A stretch of DNA of 64,000 bases from positions 124,001-188,000 of the forward strand of contig VWYX01000706.1 of the NCBI GenBank assembly GCA_013396525.1, in the 5' to 3' direction. The notes below the pieces were generated by a model. That model was not told the origin of the DNA. It searched no databases and saw only the letters and a list, made by a program, of their open reading frames with translations. The translations under genes and the position numbers were made by a program. Shown here piece by piece: positions 1-9,982 of the stretch; the first letter of the stretch is position 1; each line of letters starts with the position of its first letter. This stretch comes from Chaetorhynchus papuensis (lineage: Eukaryota; Chordata; Aves; Passeriformes; Rhipiduridae).

Positions 1-1640
1 ACAAACCATATTCCAGCAGGCACAACCTGCTCTGGCCTCAGGCCCACAAGAAACAATGCTGTGGCAGGCACAGGGTCAGGATTGGGACACTGCCACCCTC
101 TGAGAGATCGGCACAGTCCCATGGCACAAAACACCAGGTTCAGAAGCAGTTCTGTGGCTATTTCACTGAAGCTGTCACTGTTCTTCAGGTGAGCACCACC
201 AGCCTGGCCACAGCAGCAGCTCAGCTGTGACAAAAGTGACAAGCCTACGAAACATAAATCAAACTGGAGCAGGCTGTCACTGCTCAAGTGAGACCTTTGG
301 GGACACCATTCCTTGCTCCTGTTCTGCCCTGCTGTGTGCAGATGCATGTTTTGCCGTGTGAGAAGTAGTTGTGCACAACTGCAAAAAACTACCACGTATC
401 CTTTCCTCCCAATTACACACGCTTGGAAGTAAATGCATTTAGTCAAATATATTTTTAATTGGTAAAGCAAATAGACATGAATCTGAACGCAGCGAGGGAA
501 GGAAGACAGTGAAGGGTGTGGTGTTATTTTACCATCGTTTAATGGGACAGGATAGTGCTCCAAAGTCCTTTGGAAATCTGACAGTTGCTTTGAATACAAA
601 GCTGTGACCGTGGTAGAAAGCAGATCTACTCCCTGTCAGTGCACAAGCTGCACTCCACAGCTCGGGGCTGAGGAAATCTCTCTTCAGGCCACTGTGGCAA
701 AATCAGTTCCCACCAAGAAACCAGACTGATTCTTTAACCAAGGAGCAGTTCTGTATATCACACCCACCTTTTTTCCTTCCCCTAAGGACTGATCCTTCCA
801 TTACAGACTCTCCTTTGCTGTTAATCAAAGTGCACCCGTTTCCTGAGTGAGAAACACGTGTGTGTGGGATTCCTCCAGTGCACTGGTGGGGAACTGGGCT
901 CAAGTCCTGCTTCAGGAACTGCCCGTGAGTGGACTGGCTCCAGAGGTTAATAATGAAAAGGCCCTTCCTAGCAATGGCTGATGGCTACTCCCTGACTTCT
1001 GAAGAAGCACTTTATTGTCTCCATCCAATCCATTTTACAATTATCACCTTTAGCACAGAGAGAAAGCTACTTTTACATCATGGACCTGAGAACAAAAGGC
1101 TTATGAAAAAGCCAATTCTTCCTTCCTCTTCGAACTTTAACAAGGACTACCTGATTTTTCACTCTGTCATTTTGACATAAATGGAAAAGTCAGTGACATT
1201 TTCAAGTTTTGTTGTTGTGCACCAATGGGGTTTCAAATACTGCAGAAGAACATAATTACATTTACAGACACTTTTGACTGGAACTTAAAGGTTGCAACAG
1301 CTATAATAGTCTCTTAGAGATACGAAAAATAGGCATTTAGCTCAAAATGTATGTTCTGATTAAAACGAAAATGGACACCACCTTTTTACTGGAGTGCCTT
1401 TTGGCATCTAAAAGTTTTTACTATAAATACTAGACCATGATTTTCCAAACCGTCAACTTCCTACATAGAGAAAAATACACATCTTACTATTTAATTGTTC
1501 TCAGCTGAAATACTGTAAAAGAGAAGGCACAACATGTATTTAATAAAACTGATAGAAAGTCACTTCCTCCCATTCTGATATTTAATTATATCTCATTAGA
1601 AAAGCAAAAAATAGTGCAAATCAAAGTCCATGAATCAGCT
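1..1640. other. Non-coding flank, nothing recognised
   Basis: No open frame here has protein-like composition, and I see no repeat family, RNA gene or CpG cluster. The first 700 bases are moderately GC-rich and the rest is AT-rich. If the minus-strand gene model is right, this lies beyond its 3' end. Confidence 0.6.
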
Positions 1641-1646
1641 GTTTAC

Positions 1647-1656
1647 TTTATTTATT
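1647..1656 (-). terminator. Overlapping AATAAA polyadenylation signals (minus strand)
   Basis: On the minus strand the sequence reads AATAAATAAAG, two overlapping canonical AATAAA hexamers. They lie about 1.3 kb downstream of the candidate minus-strand stop codon at 2987 and would give a 3' untranslated region of ordinary length. AATAAA also occurs by chance in AT-rich DNA, so the link to a transcript is inferred. Confidence 0.25.
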
Positions 1657-1678
1657 TATAGGCATTTATATAGTGCTC

Positions 1679-1692
1679 GTCACCATAGCAAC
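1679..1692 (+). promoter_or_regulatory. RFX-type X-box motif
   Basis: GTCACCATAGCAAC fits the X-box pattern GTNRCC, 2-base spacer, RGYAAC exactly in both half-sites. RFX factors bind such sites, often at promoters of cilium genes. No promoter is evident beside it, so function is not shown. Confidence 0.35.
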
Positions 1693-2986
1693 CAGGAACC
1701 TTTTTTCTTCTTGTTCAAAGGAAAAGTTGTAATTTCAGAATGTGATCCTTTGATGTCACAGTGCAAACAGGTACTCAGGTCCTGTGCTGCAAACACTGCA
1801 GGAAGGTGCCTGAAGTACGTGAACCAAGTCAAAGGTGCGACGAAAGAGGCAGAAACAGAGAAAGGAAAAATGAAAGGAAAGGAACCACGAAACAAGTGAG
1901 AAAAAGGGGAAGCGGGAAAGAGTAAAGGGCTTTCCTATGAAAATCCACAGTGCACCGTGTCCCACAATAAGCCATGATCGCCCCAGCACCTTTTACCTGT
2001 AAAAACAAGTGACTGGTTCATGGAGAACAGTCCAATTAATGAAGACCAATCAACAAATTCCAAATTTATGCTCAGGGCACTGGTGAATATTCTTAAGCAA
2101 GGTTTTCTAAAAGGATAGTAGCTCAAAAATGAGGCTGCAGAGGGCTGTCTCCCTTTTGAGAGCAGAGAAGTCAGACTTTGACTACTACTCTTTTCTTATC
2201 CCCCAGCAATTAGCCATTACCAAGTTCCCACAGAATTAATAGACCTTTTTAAAAATGCCATCTGCTCACAAAACATCAAAGAAATGTGTAAATTAGAACA
2301 CTGCTCCTGCATACACCATTATAGAATGAATTACTAGGTATGTCCTGCAATTGCAGTTTCCTCATGATACTGCTGGGAACTACTTTTCAGACCCCCAAAA
2401 GAGACTGAAATTGGTTTTACACTATTTCATCTGGTTGCTTCCCACCATTGTACAGATGATACACGTATATGCACAACGCAGTATTTCAGATTCTTTTTAA
2501 AGCTAATGAATTTCTAATTGGGACAGAAAGAAAAAACAAAAGATATCTTTGGCCTGTTGTCATTTTGTTATATAAGAGATATTATCATGAAGACTTCCTC
2601 AAGACACTGGTATGTGAAGATACTATCTTCAACTCTGTATTTAGCTTGATCTTAACTTATTCATAAGCCAATACTGTCCAAAGCAGTTAAATACAGAGCG
2701 TTCAGTTGTTTTAAACTAAATACATAAATCTTTACTCAAGACTGGTGGTTATTTTGTAGTCTTTTTTTATACTGTATTCTAAATAGGGCAGAAGCTGCAT
2801 GTATGACAGCAGGAAAAGTGACAAGTTCCTTATCTGGAAAAGCACCAGCAGGCACTGTTATCAGAGCAGACCAGCTCTTTTACAGTGGATTGATGAAGCT
2901 ATTTTTAAAAACACCTAATAACATCACAGAGGAGACTCTGATCTCTGCAAAGGTGAGCTGCACAGCTCGATACTCCTGGGAGGCAG

Positions 2987-3122
2987 CTAATGAAACTGAA
3001 GCTTGTCATACACAGGCTGCGTCCGGTAATTGGCTTTGAACGCTCGCAGCTGAGACTCCCCCGTGCTGAGCTCAATGCCCCGCTCACAGCTTGTGCCAAA
3101 CACAGGCGGAGCTGGGCGCTGT
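2987..3122 (-). CDS. Candidate terminal coding exon of the minus-strand gene model
   Basis: On the minus strand an acceptor (GGTTGTGGCAG) is followed by 45 codons ending in TAG at 2989-2987. The last residues read ANYRTQPVYDKLQFH, and an upstream stretch reads CERGIELSTGESQLRAF. The segment carries many CpGs (codons CGC, CCG, CGG, ACG, CGA, GCG) although its flanks are CpG-poor, which suggests coding constraint. It needs an upstream exon ending in phase 2, and the candidate exon at 5231-5305 does. A second minus frame is also open over the segment, which weakens the case. I do not recognise the family. Acceptor, frame and CpG density are seen; membership in a gene is inferred. Confidence 0.38.
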
Positions 3123-5230
3123 CTGCCACAACCACACCAGGTGTGAGTGGCCCTCTCTCCCCTGCCTGTGCCACCAGGCCCAATGTGCCTACTTGGAAGG
3201 CAAAGAAAGAAACCTACTTTCTTCCAGCCCCCCACACCCACCAGGTGGCTTCCAGGACAGGGAGAGACAGCTGTGTAGGGAAGGTGGCGGAGTGGTGGTG
3301 GAGGAGATGGTGTGCTGATGGAGAAGAAGGAAACATGTTCTACCACAGAAGGTGAAGGAAAGGCAGGGGAAGACCTAAAAGGAGAAGGAAGAGGGCCTCA
3401 TGTCATGCCTTCATCCAGGACAGCAGAACTACCATCAAATGCTAACCCTCAGCCAGTGCTCTGTGCAAAGTCCCTTAGGGACAGCCACTGGCTTCCCCAG
3501 GAGGGTAGCCAGCAAAACAGGGGGAGCATCACTCCAAATCTTCCCCAAAATTTCACTGACCCCTCCTAGCCCACTCTTCCCTGAGCTTTGTGGACCCACA
3601 GACCCACTCTCAGTCTGAACTACAACACTGAATTCTGCAGCCACCCTGGAACATAAGCTAAGAAAATACCATCCCACAGTGTGAGAAGATCCTCTGTTCT
3701 CTTGAAGAAATTTTATCTGCAAAGCTGAGCACCTCTGATCTGGTTCTGGCTCTGTGGTTTAATGCTCTCCTTTGCACCACCTTCTTTTTCATGATTCTTC
3801 CTGCCTCCCACTACTTCCTAGAAAAATCCATTTCTTCACAGCCTAGATACACCCTGACTGGAAAGCCATTTTAAATAGAAAGCAGCTTCTTTTGCTGAGA
3901 AAAGTCATCTCTGATCATTTGATAGTTTTACTCGTGGAAAATATCTAAGCCTATATGGTTTAAAACACCTCCAATGTTAGAGCACAGGCCAGCCACACTA
4001 AAAACTCTGGGGAACAGCAACTGAATGTGGGCTGCTGTCACAGGGAACATTAAAAACCACAGCACTTATGGAACACTTTAAAGCAATGATTTTTAAGAGA
4101 AAGGGGGTGAGAAAAAAGGGAGTAAGAATATTCAATTGCCAGACAATTGAAGCAAACCTCAGTAAGTTCACAATGAGATGCAACTCAGAAGATTGGAAAT
4201 TTAACTGGAAAGAGATTTCCATACAGTCAATCCATTTTGCACATTGCTTAACAGAGAATGGGCTCTAAGTAATTAGTCCCAAAACATTATCCAGGCACCT
4301 ATAGTGCACGTTCATGGCACACTTCACAAGTGTTGGAAGCTGAACTCTAGCTCTGATGACAGCTAATTAAAACACAAAAGTGAGACTCCAAGTAAAACTG
4401 CCACCTTGCAATCATAAACCGTTCAAAATGCACTCTGGCAGAAAAGCAGACTGCAAGGCAGCTTTCCTGTATCTAGTTCACACATTTGGTATCTACCACG
4501 GTTTTGAAAATGACATTGCAAAATAAACACCCTGTCTTACAGCTGATGTGTTTAGCATAAGTCAGATTTGTTTCACAGAGAACATCCTTGCAGAGAATAA
4601 GAGCTCTTCTGGTTCTCAGCTAAGTCAAGGCTTGAGTTAACAAGCCAATCCATCAGTTCAAGTGTTTTGAGATCGCTCTTAAAAGGAGCCGTTTCTGTTT
4701 TATTACCAAAGTCAGCAGTCACCGTTTAAAAGTCAGCATTTGTCAATAGTTACCCAACTATGGCACTGGTGTGAAAACACTGATACGCTCCCTTGGCTTG
4801 AACAGTTGTTCAGACACAGTCCTTATTCTCATCGCCAGAGCAGAGTGTGCCTCTCCCATTTATTTATTTTTCTGAACATGCAACCTTCATCTTCACAGCC
4901 CATTTAAACACTGGGTTAATTGAGGGGGGCTGAAAGGAAGCAGGGGGACCCAGCAGACACCGGTGATCCCGACCTCGGAATATGCATGTGCAGTGCATCC
5001 AGAGCTCACACAGGCAAGAGAAACTTTCCCACCATGCTTAGTCAGCACGCAATAATTAAAAAGGTGCAGGATGTGATAAACCCGGCATCCGTATCCATTG
5101 GGGCCAAACTCACAAATTCACCGCTAAGCTTTCAAAGCCGAAGACAGGTGTCGGGGGCGGGGGGGGGAGGAAGTCTCAAGGCACTCAGCCATCAAAGAAA
5201 ACTGTCAGGAGAACATAATTACATCTTTAC
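3123..5230. other. Candidate last intron, no repeat recognised
   Basis: This stretch holds no convincing open frame. It includes a purine-rich patch at about 3270-3395 and an E-box/CTCF-like core at 3238-3249. The part from about 4960 is the increasingly CpG-rich shore of the island that starts near 5320; around 5040-5115 it reads like conserved non-coding DNA, with CAATAATTAAAAAGG and TGTGATAAA. Confidence 0.45.
3238..3249 (+). promoter_or_regulatory. CCACCAGGTGGC: CTCF-core-like or Snail/ZEB E-box site
   Basis: The 12-mer matches the central CTCF consensus (CCASYAGRKGGC) at every position, but the bases on its 3' side fail the rest. It also contains CAGGTG, the high-affinity E-box of Snail and ZEB repressors. 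Either reading is motif-level only. Confidence 0.25.
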
Positions 5231-5305
5231 CTGCCCCAGTAGGCTTTAAACCTGCAGCGCCTTTGACCTCTGGGGAGGTTATTAGAGTTGTAATTGAACA
5301 GCTGC
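5231..5305 (-). CDS. Candidate internal exon (75 bp) at the edge of the CpG island
   Basis: The minus strand shows acceptor TGCCTGCTCTTACAG and donor CAG|GTAAAG, both good matches, around 75 bases. In the frame that fits its neighbours (phase 2 in, phase 2 out) it encodes 24 whole residues, starting QLFNYNSNNLPRGQ and ending FKAYWG, with a stop just past the donor. Another frame is also open, so the reading depends on the model. It sits at the margin of a CpG island, where CpG content is no evidence for coding. Confidence 0.3.
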
Positions 5306-5558
5306 CTGTAAGAGCAGGCACCGCTCACCCTCACCGCGGGCTGCCGGGCCGGACCGCTCTCGCTGCCCGGCTGTGCGGAGGTGTCCACGGCCGCGCCGCC
5401 AGCCCCGCTCCTGGAGGGTTCCCTGCCCTGTCCGCCTCTCCGCCGTGGGGTCGCCGCCGACCGCAAGGGACACTGCCCCGTTCCCCCCGCTTCCCCATCA
5501 CCCGCTCTCCCTTCGGGCAGGAAGCGGCAGCCGCCGCCAGCCCCCACGAACCGCCCCC

Positions 5559-5931
5559 NNNNNNNNNNNNNNNNNNNNNNNNNNNNNNNNNNNNNNNNNN
5601 NNNNNNNNNNNNNNNNNNNNNNNNNNNNNNNNNNNNNNNNNNNNNNNNNNNNNNNNNNNNNNNNNNNNNNNNNNNNNNNNNNNNNNNNNNNNNNNNNNNN
5701 NNNNNNNNNNNNNNNNNNNNNNNNNNNNNNNNNNNNNNNNNNNNNNNNNNNNNNNNNNNNNNNNNNNNNNNNNNNNNNNNNNNNNNNNNNNNNNNNNNNN
5801 NNNNNNNNNNNNNNNNNNNNNNNNNNNNNNNNNNNNNNNNNNNNNNNNNNNNNNNNNNNNNNNNNNNNNNNNNNNNNNNNNNNNNNNNNNNNNNNNNNNN
5901 NNNNNNNNNNNNNNNNNNNNNNNNNNNNNNN
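5559..5931. other. Assembly gap (373 N)
   Basis: An uninterrupted run of N directly abuts the minisatellite. The array starts within two bases of the gap's right edge, so the gap probably hides more repeat copies. The run length may be an estimate and not a measured size. Confidence 0.98.
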
Positions 5932-5932
5932 C

Positions 5933-6136
5933 CGGCCGCTCAGTGCACACCCTGCCCTCGCTCCTGTCCCCGCTCCCGCCCGGCCGCTCAGTGCACACCC
6001 TGCCCTCGCTCCTGTCCCCGCTCCCGCCCGGCCGCTCAGTGCACACCCTGCCCTCGCTCCTGCCCTCGCTCCTGTCCCTGCTCCCGCCCGGCCGCTCAGT
6101 GCACACCCTGCCCTCGCTCCTGTCCCCGCTCCTGCC
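5933..6136 (+). repeat. 48-bp GC-rich minisatellite
   Basis: Four head-to-tail copies start at 5933, 5981, 6029 and 6089. Each begins CGGCCGCTCAGTGCACACCC and has period 48. The third is 60 bases because a 12-base block (TGCCCTCGCTCC) is duplicated. Copies are almost identical, implying recent expansion. Degenerate partial copies with GTTCAGCGCACAGCCTG and GTGCACAGCCTG cores continue to about 6210. Since 48 is a multiple of three, all forward frames stay open; that is not evidence of a protein. Confidence 0.92.
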
Positions 6137-6382
6137 CCGCGTTCAGCGCACAGCCTGCCCCCGGTCCTGCTCGGGGGTGCTCCGTGCACAGCCTGCACCC
6201 GGTCCCACCTCCCACCCCTGCTCCCACTGCAGCCCGGCGGGTTCCCCTCCCGGCTTTCTTCACGGGCAGCCCAGCGCTTGCCTCCTCGGCTGATCGGTTT
6301 CCCTGGAGCCCTCTGATTTTCCCAGCCGTCTGGGGTGCCCACCTGCAGCTCGTCGTCCTTCTCCCAAATCTCCTCCAGCCTC

Positions 6383-6746
6383 CACAGAATCATGGAATCC
6401 TCGAGGCTGGGAGAGACCTTTCAGATCATCCAGTCCAAGTGTCCACTCAGCACTACCACTGTAGCCCCTAAACCTCTTCACCCAGCACCAGGTCCAAGTG
6501 TCTTTTGAACACCTTCAGGGATGGTGATTTCAACACGCCCTTGGGCAACCTATTCCAATGCCTGACCACTCTAACAGTGAAAAATTTGTTTCTAATATCT
6601 CATCTGAATCTCCCCCACCTTAAGGCCATTTTCTCTAGTCCTCTCACGCTAGGCATAGCAAAAGAGACTGGCCCTATCTCACTGCATCCTCCCTTCAGGT
6701 GGTTGTAGAGAGCAATGAGGTTCCCCCTGAGCCTCCTCTTCTGCTG
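6383..6746 (-). mobile_element. CR1 LINE 3' fragment, minus orientation
   Basis: The left end CACAGAATCATGGAAT is the inverted CR1 3' terminal repeat. It is followed by typical CR1 3' sequence (CCTTTCAGATCATCCAGTCC, GGGCAACCTATTCCAATGCC, GTGAAAAATTTGTTTCTAAT, TGAGGTTCCCCCTGAGCCTC). The element is 5'-truncated near 6746, as usual for CR1. It is diverged and carries no intact reading frame. Confidence 0.92.
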
Positions 6747-6832
6747 TCCCTCCCACCACCTCCCCACCCTGGCCTTCCCCTTCCCTCTGGGTCCCTTCCT
6801 CACCCTCTGCTCTCCCTGCCCGACAGACTCCT
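6742..6832 (+). repeat. C/T-rich tract beside the CR1 truncation point
   Basis: About 90 bases are nearly all C and T (CTGTCCCTCCCACCACCTCC and onward) without a fixed period. It directly follows the CR1 break and may mark the insertion or a later slippage zone. Confidence 0.55.
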
Positions 6833-7737
6833 TTCTTGATTGCCGCCCCCACTCCCTGCCCTCTTCCACTCAGAAGGAGGTGCTAAAGCAGAGGGCAGAC
6901 ATCCTTATGATGAGTACACGGCTCCAAATCCACCAGGAAAACCTGACAGATCACAGGCACCCGCATCCTTAGTGAAGGAAGGTTCCTTCCCACCAGGGAA
7001 GTTGTGGCAGCAGTGGCAGATCCCATTCACATGGTGGGGTTTGCTAAGGTCAGGCTTCACCAGAGCAGCCCAGAGACCATTACAGCTTGAATCAACCACT
7101 GAGAGCATGCTGAGCCTGCAATAAGAGGTTGAATTGCTTGAGCAGGTGGACATGTGTGTGTAACAGCATCTCTGCTCCCAGCCTCTCCCAAAGTCAATGG
7201 GGCTTTTGTCATTCACTTCACTGAGGCTTTTGTTTCTCATGGGAGCTTCCCATTTCCAGGCCTGTACAGAGCTCTCACTCAACGGGAAGGACAGATAGTG
7301 GTTTGGTAGCATCTTTCACATTAGCTGGTGTTTGTATGCATAGCTAAATGCTCCCAGAGTGACAGGACTGCTAAACATGCATGCAGGAATTTAATATAAA
7401 AGTTTAACTGTTGAAAAGTTTGCTTCTGAAAAGCTGATAGTCATTTGGGGGAAATCAAATCTAAAAGCTTAGTACTCCTTCCTCCAGCCTCTTTTTTCTG
7501 CCTTACAGGTTTTGTAGCTAATGATCTGAAGAATTAACTTGGGTTACAAGAGATACACACAAGAACTGAGGGTTTTCAGGAATGCTTATTGCTACTTAAA
7601 ATTTAATTTTGTTACAGTTTCTATGAATTCTAGTGTTGAGCTCCCATGGACTGACAAGGCAAATGTCAGGCTTCTGAGGTTTGTTTTCCATTTTGCTCAA
7701 GAATTATTACACTAATGAAATCCATTGCGAGAGATAC
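6833..7737. other. Candidate intron, nothing recognised
   Basis: I see no repeat family, splice-bounded frame or CpG cluster in this stretch. Confidence 0.5.
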
Positions 7738-7820
7738 CATCTACTCTGTTTCTCCTTAAGTTTCTGAGTTATAGTCCAGTCTCGGAGAGACTTCAGAATG
7801 CTGGACCCCCATCCCTTTAA
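7738..7820 (-). CDS. Candidate internal exon (83 bp)
   Basis: The minus-strand acceptor GGCACTGTTACTCTAG precedes 83 bases with phase 0 in and phase 2 out. The frame reads 27 whole residues, beginning LKGWGSSILKSLRDW and continuing as a lysine-rich, helix-prone segment (QKLKEKQSR). The donor ATG|GTATCT is weak. Phase 0 matches the preceding candidate exon at 8329-8397, and the two leftover bases TG complete TGG (Trp) with the exon at 5305. No family is recognised. Confidence 0.33.
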
Positions 7821-8328
7821 CTAGAGTAACAGTGCCAAATAATCATTATCATCATAATTTTCATTATCTCATTGGAATTTTCCCTGGGATAAAAAGTCAC
7901 TATTTCAACAATGTTTAGAGCTGTCTATAAATCTTCCCAAAGCATTTATGAGTAGAAATCCTGACTAAGATTCCACAAATACCTGCCTGCATAGTCACAT
8001 AAATGTCATCTGCAGTGCTACTTTTCCTCCTCGTTATGAAATATTTAATCAACCAGTCAAAAGCCAGACACTACAGTAATTTGAATCAAGTGGCTAGTCA
8101 CGTATCACAGACGATGAATGGCCAAAGACACAGACATAATCGTTCAAGAAAAAAAGAACACCCATAAGCTGAAATGTGTTTCTATGAAATATTCATAGGG
8201 TTGTGGTGATTTATTGTCATGTCTGCTTCAGAATAACCTGCGATGGGAAAAAGAGCATAATCTGATAAACTTTTCATGCAAAACCGTTCATTCGTTATTC
8301 CTGGAGTAAGAAGTTTGTAGACCCACAC

Positions 8329-8397
8329 CTGTTTAAGTCCATTGTCTATAAGGGGTAGGGATGCCTTTTCCTTAATGCGAGGTTTTACAGGGGATAC
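8329..8397 (-). CDS. Candidate internal exon (69 bp)
   Basis: The minus-strand acceptor CACACTGCTTCCAATAG and donor CAG|GTGTGG bound exactly 23 codons, phase 0 in and out. The peptide begins VSPVKPRIKEKASLP and ends NGLKQ; it is basic and lacks low complexity. A CpG is kept in CCTCGC. Both flanking candidates (13887-13953 and 7738-7820) have matching phase. A length divisible by three would let it be skipped without a frame change. Family unknown. Confidence 0.35.
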
Positions 8398-9925
8398 CTA
8401 TTGGAAGCAGTGTGAACGTGCTGCTGGCAGAGACAGGCCCTTCAGGTGCCCAGGCATAGGTGCCTACTGCAATTCTGGACAGTTTAGGTTGCCCAAGACA
8501 TCTGCACAAGGCTGGTAGATACAACATGGGACCTATAGGAAGACTCTGCCTGGCCTGAACTTGAGCTTCAGTGTAGTGTCACACAGTTATATTGCCCAAA
8601 TCACTTCTGATGCAGCCATTCAGGGAATAAATCAGCTTTTACAGACACAGGCAGAGGATGGGCTCACAACTGGGAGCTGAAACAGCTGAGCCACCCTTTA
8701 CAGTTCAACAGACAGAGCTTATCTCCAACCTGAAGCAAACCTTGGAATGTCCTCTCCTCATGTCACCTTCTACACTTGGACTGTAGCTCTCCCTGTGTGT
8801 GCAGCCTCTTTGAATGGGAAAATATCACAGGGCTGGGTCCTGGAAGCTGACTCCACCCAGCAGAGTCACTGATGTGCCTGCTCATGAACATCAACACACT
8901 GGGCTGCAGCACTCCAAGCCTTGCTCAGCTGAAGTCAACTAGACCCACTGGCTTCTTTGTTGTGTGTCTCTGTGTGATGCTGCCTCACCTTTTTTGGCCA
9001 TTTACCTAATGCCTCTGCTCCACCCTGCTTTTCACTACCTCTGTGTGCTGCACAAATTGTGGCCACTTGTGCTCTTAACCTTTCCACAGCAGGACAGAGA
9101 GAAGGATCTACACAAGCTGTTGGTAGGACCTTGCTGGGATTTAGCCACTCAGATTTTTTTAAATGTCAGCTTTGTAAAAGGGATTTGGTGGGAGTAGTGG
9201 GACACACAAGCCCAAGGGATGTGGCAGTGTGCCTGTGGTATAATCACAGCTCAGCAGAGCTTGCGGCCCAACCAGCCAGGATATAAAACTGGATGAGCAC
9301 CAGCGATTCCAGTCTTGTAAGAGGTAATAAGCAACATCCGTGGAGTGTGCTGCTGCCTAATCATCCTGCCAAGGAAAACCATTTCAGCCAAAAACATCAG
9401 TGAAGCCTTTCGGGACTGAAGGCACCACGGAACTCTCTGCACATCCGCTCAGCATATGCTAAATGCAGACTTTGAAAGTGCTATATGCCTCAAACCTCTC
9501 TTACAAATTCATGTAATTCACTAAAGAAATCATACATATTCATGTCATTCTACCTCAGGACTATGAACTTGTTTGGAGGGGATAAATGCTTTCTTGCCTG
9601 CAAAGAGCAAGATTTCATTAAACTGTCTCTCTTTTGGAAAAAGCAAGCAGTGACCCCAATCTCTGCAGTACCTGGCATCCAGTAATAGCTGTATCATGAT
9701 CAGTATCTGCCCTCTAGTAGCAATTTTTCACACACTGATGTCGAACACATGCAGGAGTAGAAAAAGGAATAAATCTGCTGAAATGACTTGTACCTACGAG
9801 GCGGTGAGGACACTGGGTGTTCTGAAAGCACAGCTCTGATCCCAGTGTTTCACTCCTTGAGCCCAAGGGCTGGGTAATTGCTGGTGTTGCCAAAGAAGGT
9901 TAAGGCTTTGTTTATCTTGTTGCAG

Positions 9926-9982
9926 GTAAAATGAGGTGAAAAGAGCACATGTGCTGTTAAACAGGTAAGTAAACAGGTAAGT
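9926..9982 (+). other. Splice-like microexon with duplicated consensus donor (plus strand)
   Basis: On the plus strand an acceptor (GTTTATCTTGTTGCAG) precedes 39 bases that end in a perfect donor CAG|GTAAGT, and 12 bases later the same donor repeats. All three frames contain stops, so it could only be non-coding or a decoy exon. The donor pair comes from a 12-base tandem duplication. Confidence 0.2.

Larger units (their letters stand above)
5320..6250. promoter_or_regulatory. CpG island interrupted by an assembly gap
   Basis: From 5320 to 5558 I count about 30 CpG dinucleotides in 240 bases, including CCGCGCCGCC, and high GC resumes after the gap. The island could mark a promoter, for instance of an unannotated transcript on either strand, or may be GC-rich minisatellite DNA with its flanks. 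No TATA box or clear start site is visible. Long open frames crossing here are artefacts of high GC and masked bases. Confidence 0.6.

Noticed and set aside
2803..2960. Plus-strand exon-like segment with donor AAAG|GTGAGC
   Set aside because: The acceptor is weak and it would run antisense into the better-supported minus-strand segment at 2987-3122.
5227..6471. Open frames of 200-400 codons on both strands across the CpG island
   Set aside because: They run through 373 N and a GC-rich 48-base tandem repeat that keeps all frames open; composition explains them.
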